Part shown: positions 1 to 8,800 of the stretch, one piece after another
Position numbering within the stretch: the first letter of the stretch is position 1
Layout of the letters: each line of letters begins with the position of its first letter
From: Chrysophaeum taylorii
Lineage: Eukaryota; Sar; Pelagophyceae; Pelagomonadales; Pelagomonadaceae
NCBI GenBank assembly: GCA_029834535.1
Contig: JAQMWT010000317.1
Coordinates: 310,001-374,000, forward strand
Direction of reading: 5' to 3'
DNA length: 64,000 nt
Notes under the pieces: generated by a model
Told to the model about the DNA's origin: nothing
Database searches by the model: none
Seen by the model: the letters and a program-made list of their open reading frames with translations, nothing else
Translations under genes and position numbers: made by a program

Positions 1-1353
1 GACGAGGGCCTGGAGGCGTTCGACGACGCCGTCGGCGCCTCGGGCGTCGAACTGTTCGTGCGAACGACGATGGGTCTTCCCAAGCACCCAACCGTCGTGT
101 TTCTGCAGCTCGACGCCGACGGCGAGTCCCGGCGGACCAAGGACTTAATCCGAGCCTTCGAAGGCCCGCTCGCGGCGTACGGCGATGCCGGAGGCGGCGT
201 CGTCGTCGCGTCAGCGTTTGGCGCTGCCTTCGACGGCCTCCGTGCCGCGGCCCCCAAAGTCCGCCAGTCCCGCACCGGCCACACCCAGTGCTCGGGCCGA
301 AACCTCGGGGATTGTCCGTTGGCCCTTCCCGACGGTTACCACGCGCGCGCGAAATGGGACGGCCTCGACCTCGGAAGCAAGCCAAGCCTCGCTGGTTTCG
401 TGCGGCCCGCCAAGCTCTTCATCAACTGGCACCCCGGCGCCCTGGGCCACGAGGTCGTCGGCAACCAGCTTGCGTACTTTCTCTTGACCGCCCTGGTCCG
501 GGGACTCCGCCGGCGGCGCGACGAGGCCGACGACCCCGAGATCCTACTCCCGGCGGCTTCCCGATGCGGCGCGCCGCTCTGTCGCCGCGCGCCGCGCTGC
601 GCGATCTCGACGCTCCCGGCGGCGGTCGCGCCCTCGATCGGTGACCTGGTCGACAACACGACCATGACTCGCTGGACAGACTCGCCCACCGACGCGGCGG
701 CGGATCGCCAAAACGTTTGCGCGATAAAGAAACGCGCCGACTGCGGCGGAAAAGCAGACGTCGACGCCCCCCGAGCGCGTCTCGCTGCCTGCTTCGACTG
801 GCTGCGCCGCTGCTCCTACCGCGACCAAAAGCGCGGCTTCAAGGGCTCTCGGAACTCGGGACCCCTTACCCTCCGCGTCCCCTTCGACGCGAGCGACGCC
901 TGCGTCGCCTACCTCGTCGAGCCCGGCCAAGAGTGGTCCAAACCCCTCTCGGTCGCCAACTGGCACCACGAGCTCCACGTCTCCGTCGACGGCACGCCCT
1001 GTTCGAGGGAAGCCTGCAGGGTTATCCAAGCTCCCGGCGCCTACGTCCAGGCCCTCCGCGTCGACGTCAAGCGCCACCGCGCTGACCCCTCCGCCGCCTG
1101 CGCTCCGGCCGCGATCGGCCTCGCCGTCCACCCCCTCGACGACCTCGCTTCCTTCGAGGCCAAAACCAACATCTCCATCTGCGCCGTTGCCAGGAACGGC
1201 CGCTGCGAGCCTTCCCGCGACTGGCGCCGCTACAACCTCAAGTGCGACCCGGGTCGACGACATGGTAATACGCAGTGCAATGTCAACGCCCGCGCGAGAC
1301 ACCGCTCCCGGGCCGACGTTTCCGCCTTTGTCGAGGCTATCATCTACTTCTAG
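1..1353 (+). CDS. SGNH-hydrolase-like secreted protein, C-terminal part (5' end outside window)
   Basis: The frame is open from base 1 and stops with TAG at 1351-1353, so only the last 450 residues are present and the start lies to the left. A segment reading INWHPGALGHEVVGNQLAYF (about residues 140-160 of this fragment) resembles block V of SGNH/GDSL-type hydrolases, where a conserved His follows a short acidic/Pro turn and a Leu-Gly-His. Upstream, PKHPTVVFLQLD resembles the inner strand that precedes it. Many cysteines downstream (for example CAIKKRADC, CFDWLRRC, CSREAC) suggest disulfides and an exported protein. The nucleophile Ser block would be in the missing N-terminal half, so activity cannot be judged. 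Family assignment is an inference from one motif; a non-enzymatic carbohydrate-related protein of the same fold is an alternative. Confidence 0.5.
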   Translation, partial: DEGLEAFDDAVGASGVELFVRTTMGLPKHPTVVFLQLDADGESRRTKDLIRAFEGPLAAYGDAGGGVVVASAFGAAFDGLRAAAPKVRQSRTGHTQCSGRNLGDCPLALPDGYHARAKWDGLDLGSKPSLAGFVRPAKLFINWHPGALGHEVVGNQLAYFLLTALVRGLRRRRDEADDPEILLPAASRCGAPLCRRAPRCAISTLPAAVAPSIGDLVDNTTMTRWTDSPTDAAADRQNVCAIKKRADCGGKADVDAPRARLAACFDWLRRCSYRDQKRGFKGSRNSGPLTLRVPFDASDACVAYLVEPGQEWSKPLSVANWHHELHVSVDGTPCSREACRVIQAPGAYVQALRVDVKRHRADPSAACAPAAIGLAVHPLDDLASFEAKTNISICAVARNGRCEPSRDWRRYNLKCDPGRRHGNTQCNVNARARHRSRADVSAFVEAIIYF

Positions 1354-1674
1354 GCTTATTACTCGTAGGGCGATGTTCTCCGTTGAGTCGCGCAGCAGAG
1401 GTGGATACTTACCTGCGACGCTAATGGCGCGCCCTTGAAATAATATTGTTGGGCGCCAGGAAGGAATCGCTTCAACAAGCAAGGTCATCATCATCGGCAC
1501 TAGCACTAATGTCTGTGCGATTGGTCTTTGCGGGCGGGCGGTCGGTCGGTCGTCCTAACTTGAATGCCATTCTATTCCATTGATTGACCGGTGCCCACGT
1601 CGCGGCGGGGATCTCCCTCCGGTGACGCGCGCTTCGACCTATCCCGGGTTGGCGTCGCCGGAAATGGCAGACTC

Positions 1675-1675
<1 letters not shown>

Positions 1676-1714
<39 letters not shown>

Positions 1715-1715
1715 C
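1676..1715 (+). repeat. (CAA)n microsatellite
   Basis: About 13 uninterrupted CAA units. It lies in a small frame that would encode poly-Gln, which is not enough to call a gene. Confidence 0.9.
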
Positions 1716-1825
1716 GAACGCGTGGTGCTTCGAGGTCTCAGGCGCCGGCGTTTTCTAGGCGCGCGGGCTCGGTCTCCTAGGTCGCAGTCGACGGCGCCCT
1801 TGCTTATTTTCTTTCAGTGTTGCAT

Positions 1826-2098
1826 ATTCACTGAATAACCACTTTGCTCACTTCACTAATTCACTTCACATTCACTTCACTTTGATGTTGTCAACTTCGT
1901 ATTCACTTCACATTCACTTCACCGAGGCATGAAATCTAACCGCCCAACGCTTGCCCTGTCCCAACAGTCTAAAATTAAATAAAGAAAAAAGTGTTCACTT
2001 CACTATAGATTCACTATCGCCGCCACACCTAGAAGTCGACGTGTTCACTTCACATCACTTCACTAGACTTGGAGGTAGCGGAGTGAGCCGTGTTCACT
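1826..2098. repeat. TTCACTTCAC-type short tandem/interspersed array
   Basis: Units of the form (A)TTCACTTCAC recur irregularly, for example around 1850-1920, 1994-2005 and 2044-2062, and the spacing bases vary. The array sits upstream of the GNAT gene at 2243 and is AT-richer than the neighbouring genes. Function unknown; it may be a degenerate minisatellite. Confidence 0.7.
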
Positions 2099-2242
2099 GG
2101 GAGGGTTTAGTGAATTCGCAACGCTGTTTTATTTTTAGAATCCCCACGACGGCTCCGTTTTCATTTTAGCACCACCCACCAGTACTTTTTCCGGGGACTG
2201 GGTGTAGCGTGTCGCGTCTTTTCTGACGTATCCTCGACGGCG

Positions 2243-3049
2243 ATGTTGTGTGCGCTTGTATTGGCGGCTCCAGCGCTGGGCTTCATTTCGAGCAGCAGCT
2301 GCAATCCCTCGACAGGCCGACGGGCCATATACGAGGAGCGCGCCGACTTCGCCGGCGCCGCCACGCACTTCGTAGACGCGTTCTGGGCCGACAAGGCCGA
2401 GCTGCGGACGCTGACCCGCGAGCAGCGACGACGGTTGCAGCGCGACCAGGTAGACGAGTTCAACCGGCGTTACGGGCGAGTGTCGTCGCGGCGCAAGTCG
2501 TCGCTGTTCGTCGCGCTCGACGACGGCGACAGCATCCTGGGGTGCGCAGGCGTGGAGATCGAGGACCCGCTGGACGGGACGGCCGTCGAGCCACTCATGA
2601 GCAATCTCGCCGTCGCCGTCGCGGGACGCCGCCAAGGCCTCGCCCAGCAGCTCGTCCGGGCATGCGAGCTCAAGGCGAGGGACGACTGGGGTCACGCTAC
2701 CTTGGCCCTCGTTGTCGAGGAACGCAACCTCAAAGCCCGGAGCCTCTACTCCAAGCTCGGGTACAGGGTCGTCGCTAAGGACGCTACCGCGACCACGCTT
2801 CGCCCCCTCTCCGACGGCCGCATCGTCACCGAGACTACCACCACCCTCACCATGCGCCGCAACTTGATTGTTCCGCCCCTGGGCCTCGCCCGACCACTCG
2901 CCGCGGTCGCCCTCGTCTTTGCCCTCGTCTCGCGCTCACTCCCCGGCCTCATCCAGCAAAACCCCCTCACGGCACCCCTCCTCTCTTCGGCGACCTTTGT
3001 TGCTGACAACCTCCGCCGACTCGTCGACCAATTCCCGCCGCCCACATAA
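2243..3049 (+). CDS. GNAT-family N-acetyltransferase with plastid-type leader
   Basis: 268 residues from the ATG at 2243. The first 20 residues are hydrophobic and end in APALGF, which resembles the ASAFAP cleavage motif of heterokont plastid presequences, so plastid targeting is inferred. The acetyl-CoA binding motif A of GNAT enzymes is visible as AGRRQGLAQQLV (about residues 127-138; consensus Q/R-x-x-G-x-G/A), and the later ARSLYSKLGYRV (about 155-166) is the usual GNAT motif B. A hydrophobic stretch around 210-232 may be a membrane helix after the domain, which is unusual for GNATs. The acceptor substrate cannot be predicted. Read as one exon. Confident as a GNAT, less so for location. 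Confidence 0.82.
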   Translation: MLCALVLAAPALGFISSSSCNPSTGRRAIYEERADFAGAATHFVDAFWADKAELRTLTREQRRRLQRDQVDEFNRRYGRVSSRRKSSLFVALDDGDSILGCAGVEIEDPLDGTAVEPLMSNLAVAVAGRRQGLAQQLVRACELKARDDWGHATLALVVEERNLKARSLYSKLGYRVVAKDATATTLRPLSDGRIVTETTTTLTMRRNLIVPPLGLARPLAAVALVFALVSRSLPGLIQQNPLTAPLLSSATFVADNLRRLVDQFPPPT

Positions 3050-3132
3050 CAACAACTAGTAATGGCCCTCCTCTTTTGTTGTGTATTTTGCGTTTTCGCC
3101 CGCCCACACGACAACGAAGGGTAAGGGTGGGA

Positions 3133-3632
3133 ATGTTCCCATTCATTCCAGTTGTCGTCGCCTCGGGCTCGTCCTTGTTGGCTGGCCTCGGCGGCTGGGC
3201 CGTCTACAAGTACGAACAACTCGCCGCGGAAATGTCGCGGATAAGCGCGCAAGCGGTGCGGCAATCTTGCCTATCATAATTTTTCTTCCCAAAAATTCTC
3301 TCTCTCTAGGCGCAGCTCCAGCAGTCGGCCGACTCGGCAAAGCAGGGGAGCGTGTGGTCCGAGCTCCTCGAGCCTATCGCTCGACGATGGAGCGGCGCGC
3401 TCAAAACTATGGCCTTTGCCGTCGCCGCCGCCTCGTTTGCCCTCATCGTCGTCGGCCTCGGCACGTGGCTCGAGATCCGCTGCCTCCGATGCGAAAGCGA
3501 CCGGGTGAGCGACATCGTCTTCCCACTCTCATCATGATGGTGCAGGTACGGCGCCTCGAAGACGAAATCGACCGTCTCAAGCGCGAAAACGACAGCCTCT
3601 CGAGGCGTGACACCTCCTCGCGCGCGGACTGA
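3133..3632 (+). CDS. Small two-TM protein with C-terminal coiled coil (3 exons)
   Basis: Gene model join(3133..3255, 3310..3504, 3546..3632), 134 residues. Intron 1 is 54 nt (GTGCGG...CTAG) and intron 2 is 41 nt (GTGAGC...GCAG); both keep phase 0 and remove in-frame stops. The protein begins MFPFIPVVVASGSSLLAGL, a first membrane helix. A second helix, AFAVAAASFALIVVGLGTW, follows in exon 2, and exon 3 encodes a charged heptad-like tail (RRLEDEIDRLKREN) that should form a coiled coil. No family recognised. The start lies 83 bp after the GNAT stop on the same strand, so the intergenic space is very small. The exon structure is inferred but internally consistent. Confidence 0.65.
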
Positions 3633-3813
3633 TCACGTATCCATGCATGAGGATATATCACGTCAAGACGGCGCGATTTCGTTAGCGATATTAGACTCCA
3701 AGCTCGTGATTTTTCATAGCGAGCGAGCGAGCGACGTCGAGCGACGTTTCGGAAATTGGTGTTGGAGAGGGGGTGAGCGCGAGCAGCACGGGGTGATGCC
3801 GGTTTGATCTTCG

Positions 3814-5040
3814 TCAGATACAGAAGCTGCTTTTGCCGCAGCAGCCGTTGGCTCGAGCCCAGGTGGAGGATTCAGGGCAGCAGGCGTCCTTGCACGCGTC
3901 CTGGCAGTTCAGAGACAACTGGGCTGCCCGGGAATAGACCGCGGCGGTGGCGGTAAGATGCTTGGCTTGGCGGAGGGTGCGCAAGGCGTCTATAATGTCG
4001 TGAATGGGGGTCCAGTAGAAGTAATTTTTGAGGAATAGCTCATCGTCGGCATTTTTGACGAGAACGTTGTCCTTGCCCTTGTCCACGGCCTTGAGAACGG
4101 GGTGGTATTCAACCTGCCATTCATAAAAGTCGTCAAACGTGAGGAGGAGGGTGCGAAGATCGGGATCTTCCTTGAGAATGGCCGCCTCGTGCGCGGAGTC
4201 CACCGTCTCGTTAAGACGAACGCGGCGCGGCCTTCGATTTGCCGTCCTGCGCGCAACGTCGCAGATGCGGTGCCAGACTTCGGGAAACTCGGCAACCGAA
4301 AGAGACACGCCGACGAATCGCAGCGACGCAAGGAGATCGGCGGGCAGGATGATGCCACGAACGGCTTTCGGAGAGAGCTCAAAGCCGTGTCGGCGCTTCA
4401 CCCTCGCCACGAGAAAATCGAGTTGTTCTCTGCGTTTTTTGGCGACGTGCCTGGCCCAGCTCTCGTCATCTATTTCGAGGATATCACGCTGCGCCAAAGG
4501 ACTCATCCTCATCTCCCTCAGACGACTGCCGTGCCATTCGTGGTTCGAGGCCGCGGCGTGCTTGTCGGACGGCGAGACTCTCCCATCCTCCTGGTGCGCG
4601 AGGTCCGAGGTGAGCTTGTCGACCTGCGAGGCTTTGCCTACCTCTCGCTCTCGGTGTCCGAGTTCGCGGCCGCGGTGGGCGACCTCCTCGCCGCACCGCT
4701 GGATCCTAGTGAAGACGAGCGACAATTTTTCGGCGACGACCCCTCGCCGCTCGCCCTTGGAAGCCAAAGTTACGGTCATCAGCCGCGCAGGGTCTACGGT
4801 ATCCTTGTTCCAATTGGTGAGCGTCGGAGACTCCGCGGGAAACCTCTGATCTTCGGACCCAACGACCCAGGGATCGCTCGCCGACTTCCCGACAATGTTC
4901 GACAACGTCGTGTCGTGCGTGATCGACCCCCTCATGCGCGCGCGCTGGAAAGCGGTTTGCCCACGTACCAGCGATTGCGTGTCCGAGCTCTTGTTCATCC
5001 GCGTCCATCTCTGCTTCTTTTCCTTGAGATTCACCGCCAT
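3814..5040 (-). CDS. Unknown protein with Cys-rich C-terminus
   Basis: 408 residues if read from the ATG at 5040 (MAVNLKEKKQRW); the frame stays open upstream to about 5112 without another ATG. No family recognised. The N-terminal 170 residues are charged and low in hydrophobics. The central part (MRMSPLAQRDILEIDDESWARH onward, about residues 180-370) looks folded and helical, with WARHVAKKRREQLDFLVARV. The last 30 residues hold eight cysteines in short spacing (CQDACKDACC, GCCGKSSFC), which could bind metal or form disulfides. No signal peptide. No intron needed. It is transcribed toward the small membrane-protein gene. Confidence 0.55.
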   Translation of the reverse strand: MAVNLKEKKQRWTRMNKSSDTQSLVRGQTAFQRARMRGSITHDTTLSNIVGKSASDPWVVGSEDQRFPAESPTLTNWNKDTVDPARLMTVTLASKGERRGVVAEKLSLVFTRIQRCGEEVAHRGRELGHREREVGKASQVDKLTSDLAHQEDGRVSPSDKHAAASNHEWHGSRLREMRMSPLAQRDILEIDDESWARHVAKKRREQLDFLVARVKRRHGFELSPKAVRGIILPADLLASLRFVGVSLSVAEFPEVWHRICDVARRTANRRPRRVRLNETVDSAHEAAILKEDPDLRTLLLTFDDFYEWQVEYHPVLKAVDKGKDNVLVKNADDELFLKNYFYWTPIHDIIDALRTLRQAKHLTATAAVYSRAAQLSLNCQDACKDACCPESSTWARANGCCGKSSFCI

Positions 5041-5670
5041 AGAGGGAGCTTTTTTTTCGAGTCCGCGTTGGAGCCCCTCTCGTGAACCGTGCGGTGGTAG
5101 GACAATTTTCAACTATCGTCACAGGGTTTGTTGTGAAGGTCGAATGCTCATAACAGGGGGGTGCACGCAGAGCGCATGGTTCTTAAAGGTCGACTGCTAC
5201 GACGCCACGCGGGCGCGGGCGTTGAGGGACTTTGCTGGGTGAGTGTGTGGGGTATGAGGGATGTGCCTGACGGGCGGAGATAAGCAGACTTTGCTGGGTG
5301 GGTGTGTGGCGACGTGAGGGATGCCGGAAAGGCGGGGGTATAGGAGAGCGTGCTTAAACGGTCGGATGGTCAGTCGCAGTATAGGGGTTTTAAGAGTGTT
5401 TATTTAAAGTCGTCGAGTACTAAGAGGGCGGAGGGGGTGTGCACGTGGGCACGCAGGGCGATCAGTGTTTTTGGAACGTGTGTGGCTCTGTGAGTGGTTT
5501 CTGAAAGGCGAGTATATCCTGTATTAGCCTGTAAAAGGCCTTCCTTTTAAAAGTCGAATGCTAAAGCGGGATGCGGTGGTGTGCGCCAGAGGTTTCGAAT
5601 AGCACACCGCGACATCGAATGAACAGCAAAACATTCGGAATATGCTCGGGACAAGTAGCAACATACGTCC
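5041..5670. other. Intergenic region with a weak direct repeat
   Basis: No gene is visible. Two imperfect 35-bp direct repeats beginning ACTTTGCTGGGTG lie at 5229-5263 and 5288-5323, followed by a T-rich tract before the kinesin 3' end at 5671. Confidence 0.5.
5229..5323 (+). repeat. Imperfect 59-bp-period direct repeat (2 copies)
   Basis: Copy 1 starts at 5229 and copy 2 at 5288; both begin ACTTTGCTGGGTG and end near GTGAGGGATG or a close variant. Confidence 0.6.
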
Positions 5671-7544
5671 TCAAATGCCGAGGATGCCTTCTCGGTGGCG
5701 CCGCACGACGTCGCCGCTGCTTTGCCTGTGTACCGCGCAAAGGTGGTCGTCTGAGGGAGAGGCAAGCCTCCGATGTTGCTGTCCCTGGGCCGACTCCTCG
5801 CGTTTTTCGTGGTGTTGCGCGAGGTACGGGGTGTCGTGGCTTACCAGCGGTGGCATCCCGTAGGAGGCCGAGTAGAAATCCTGCTGCGGAATGGCCGTCC
5901 CGCCGACCAACGCGGCATGCATATGCGCCTGTTGTTGTTGTTGTTGCTGCTGCTGCTTGTGATGATGATGGAACAGCATTGCATGCTCTTGCTGCTGCTG
6001 AGTGGCAAGCGCCGCGTTCCATTGGGCTTGGTGCCACTGCTGCTGCTGCTGCTGCTGCTGCTCCTGGTTGTGGCGGAGCGAATCGACTTCAGCCTTGGTC
6101 GTATTAGCGGCGTCGAGTTTTGCTTCTAGGGAAGAAAAGTGCTCTTGGAGGCGATCAATCTTGCTGTCGAGGTAGTCCACGCGCTGCTGATCTGTCGCTG
6201 CGCGAGCCGCAGGAGTCTCGCTGCTGCGCGATGATCCCGAAACACGCGAGCGCGCCGAATGGCGCGTCTCGTAAGCGCCTCTTTCTCTGGATTCTTGGCG
6301 GTACATGGACCAGGTGTTGTCGTCTCGTGTGGATGGCGGCTCAGACGCGGTGCCTTGCATGGCGCGAAGGCGTCGGTTTTCCTCGCGCAGGCGGGCGTTT
6401 TCACGGCGCAAAGCCAACATCTCATCAGACTCGTGCGACCGGGTGGTGGTGGCCGTGTCGCCCTCAGACGAAAGCGGCGATGCGGAGACGAGCTGGACAG
6501 TCGGCGCATTGTGGATACCCTTGGCGCGGAACGCGTACTGGAGCGTGCACAGCGTTTCGTCGAGGTGCGCCGGTGCTGGCGAGACACACGCGATCATGAG
6601 CGTGAAGACGTCGCCTCCGAGCGAGTCCATGAGGAGTTTCGTCAGCGTCGAGTCACGATAGGGAACGTGCGAGGCGTCGTCGACCTGACTGGTCGAAGGA
6701 TGGGTGCGAGCAAGGGCCGAGATCACCTTGCCCAGCGCGAAGAGCGAGCGATTGATCGACCCAGTTTCCGTCGCGTTCTCCGTCTGACTGCGGCCCAGTC
6801 GCTCGTTACCGGCGAGATCGACAAAGGTAACCTTGCCAAGTTGATGGCCGCTGGAGGTGACGAGCTTGCACGACAACAGCGCGTGTCCACGGCTCGAATC
6901 GCGATTGAGCTTGTGCGCGGCCCGGCGACGCGCCCGCCTCCCCTCCGCGACGATCGCCGCGACGTCGCAGGCGTCGTGACATTCGAGCTCGACGAGCCCG
7001 GGCACGAAGAACGCGTTCGCTGTCGTGTTGTGCCTCACGGGCAGCGGCGTCTTGCTCGCGTTTAGGAGGTCGTACACGTTTTCGCTGTAGACTTCGTAGC
7101 ACGACGCCACAAGCCGCAGCCCACTTCGCTTGGTCTCAAAGAGATATTTCGCCGAGCGCTCGATGAGACCGATATCCCCGCCGTCTTCGCCAATGATCGT
7201 GTGCCTACGACGCGAGTTGGCTGTGCCTCCGAGGCAACGACTCACGTCTTGCCAGAACCCGTCGCACCGTAAGCCAAGATAGTCACTTTCATACCCTCGA
7301 CGGCCGCGTCTAGCAAGCTCGATGCGCCGCAGTGTCGAAACACGTCGCTCTGCTGAAAGTCATCGTGCGCACACATGTCGAAACTGAATGACCGAATTTG
7401 GTTAACTCCACCCGCCGACGGACACCTCAATTCGATCGTCTTCGGGTCCGCGCAACTCACTACCGCTGGTCCCTCCTCCCTTTCGTTGAGCGGCCTCACA
7501 CGCACCGCTACGCGCACCCTTCCAGAGTCGCCGGTCTCGCTCAT
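5671..7544 (-). CDS. KIF12-like kinesin motor protein
   Basis: complement(join(5671..7204, 7246..7544)), 610 residues. A 41-nt intron (GTGAGT...GTAG) splits the P-loop: exon 1 ends in GATGSGK plus two bases of Thr, and exon 2 continues with H-T-I, restoring the kinesin GxTGSGKTxT signature. Motor domain about residues 8-345: RVAVRVRPL start, P-loop 93-100, switch I NRDSSRGHA (200-208), switch II VDLAGNER (228-235), then HVPYRDSTLTKLL. The block LPVRHNTTANAFFVPGL is typical of KIF12-class kinesins. Non-consensus points: GAT for GQT in the P-loop, Gly for Ser in SSRSH, Asn for Ser in LAGSE. After the neck come a coiled coil and poly-Gln/His runs encoded by CAG/CTG tracts near 5930-6065. Microtubule motor; subfamily assignment is moderate. 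Confidence 0.88.
5933..6063 (-). repeat. CAG/CTG-rich tracts encoding poly-Gln and poly-His in the kinesin tail
   Basis: Three runs of CAG/CAA codons and one CAT run on the minus strand, inside the kinesin reading frame. They stay in frame and probably vary in length between strains. Confidence 0.8.
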
Positions 7545-7675
7545 CTTGCTTGGATCCGGTGCGCGCCGTCCCTATGCAACGTCAGCATATACGGAGGGCA
7601 TAATGTATCCCTGTACTACTATTTTACGTCATACCAGAGTTTAACATCATCGATGCCGACGAGGTGACCGCCAGA
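7545..7675. promoter_or_regulatory. Short divergent promoter region (kinesin / JHY-like gene)
   Basis: Only 131 bp separate the ATG of the minus-strand kinesin (7544) from the ATG of the plus-strand gene (7676). Both promoters must lie here or inside the 5' exons, so shared regulation is plausible. No TATA box was recognised. Confidence 0.4.
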
Positions 7676-8728
7676 ATGACGGCGCCGGGGTTGATGGCTC
7701 GCTTCGCGGGGCGAATCATGCGGACCGGCGAAGACGGGAGGTCAACAGCCGTGCCGAGCGACCCACGCGCCACACCAACGAGGTGTCTTCCCGCCGACGA
7801 AGGCGGCTCCTACGCCCGCCGCATGCAGCACCAGTCAACGCACCGAACGGACGTGCAAATGACGCCTCGCGATAGATACTTGGCACAGGCACTTCGCCCC
7901 CCGCGCGGCGGCCAGAACGCGCGCGGCGCCGTAGCCTCTGTCAACACGCCCGACTCGCTCGACGACCATTTGACGGACCTGGGTGCATGCACGCCGCCGG
8001 CCCCGCCGGAATCGGAAATAGAAGGCACGAGAGACCTCGCGCGGCCTCCGCCCCACCTCGAGGCTTTTGGTTCGGTTGCCTCTAGCGCGAGGAGCGGACT
8101 GCCGCCGAGAGCGTCGCGACGTTCGACCAGCGAGCGTCCGCAGCGGCGACGACGAGAAGACGAGCTCGGAGACGCGATGAACGAGAAGCTTGTCAAGCAA
8201 CCGCGCGATCAGCTGTTCTTTAGCAGGAAGGCACGCCCAGTCGCCAACTTCGAACCATACACCCTCGACCAGTACCGCCTTGTCAAACCCGAAAAGTACT
8301 ACGAGCTCGGCAAGCTCCAACCCGACCTCAATCGCGAGGATCTGATTGCCAAGCGCAAGAACGCCGATCGCGTCAGAGAATTTTCGAGAAATCTGCGCGC
8401 CGTCAACGCGCAGCAGAAGACTGGTGTTGATAAGCCTGTGAAAAAAGACACACCGTCGGAGCCTTCAAAGCGCGAGAAAGCCCTCGAGTTCGCGAGGAAA
8501 ATCCCAAAGCCGAAAGTCCATCCCAAGCCGCCAGACGAAGCGGACATCCTCTCGCATCACGCCAAAGCTGCGAGGCACCGGAGCGACGATGACGAGGGTG
8601 CGGAAGAGGGTGGCGGCCTCGAGCTCACTCGCCTCGAGCAGCTCGAGGCCAAGCACGACCACATGCGCGCCCTCGCCGACAACATTCGGCGCCAGTTTTA
8701 CTACGCCGCGAGTGGTCATAATTATTGA
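7676..8728 (+). CDS. JHY-like (putative ciliary) protein
   Basis: 350 residues from the first ATG in frame (7676). The N-terminal half is polar, basic and probably disordered. The conserved-looking part is the block ANFEPYTLDQYRLVKPEKY, then ELGKLQPDL and KRKNADRVREFSRNLRAVN (about residues 190-260). This resembles the C-terminal signature of the JHY (C11orf63) family, whose vertebrate member is needed for normal cilia. The tail (LTRLEQLEAKHDHMRALADNIRR) is helical. Divergent pairing with a KIF12-like kinesin fits a cilium/flagellum role but does not prove it. The family call is from memory of the motif. No intron needed. Confidence 0.55.
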   Translation: MTAPGLMARFAGRIMRTGEDGRSTAVPSDPRATPTRCLPADEGGSYARRMQHQSTHRTDVQMTPRDRYLAQALRPPRGGQNARGAVASVNTPDSLDDHLTDLGACTPPAPPESEIEGTRDLARPPPHLEAFGSVASSARSGLPPRASRRSTSERPQRRRREDELGDAMNEKLVKQPRDQLFFSRKARPVANFEPYTLDQYRLVKPEKYYELGKLQPDLNREDLIAKRKNADRVREFSRNLRAVNAQQKTGVDKPVKKDTPSEPSKREKALEFARKIPKPKVHPKPPDEADILSHHAKAARHRSDDDEGAEEGGGLELTRLEQLEAKHDHMRALADNIRRQFYYAASGHNY

Positions 8729-8800
8729 TGAAAGTTTTTCAAATCAATCCGGCGCCGCCGCCCGGGCCGGCAACTAATAATTTCCCCCCCGAAGAAAGAA

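Larger units (their letters stand above)
1354..2242. other. Intergenic stretch with simple repeats
   Basis: No convincing gene is seen between the stop at 1353 and the ATG at 2243. It holds a CAA microsatellite and an array of TTCACTTCAC-type units, both listed separately. A short frame around 1664-1780 would read poly-Gln through the CAA tract but has no other support. Confidence 0.6.

Noticed and set aside
13-1506. Long frames on the minus strand opposite GC-rich genes (for example 544-1506, 10148-11464, 12862-14895, 35154-36674)
   Set aside because: Mirror frames caused by GC-rich codon bias; the plus-strand proteins have clear motifs and these do not.
1580-1780. Small frame with poly-Gln through the CAA repeat
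   Set aside because: Only a microsatellite read in frame; no start context, motif or other support.
5186-5202. GTCGACTGCTACGA shared with 63479-63493 near the retroelement end
   Set aside because: A 14-base match is expected by chance at this window size; not evidence of an LTR remnant at 5.2 kb.
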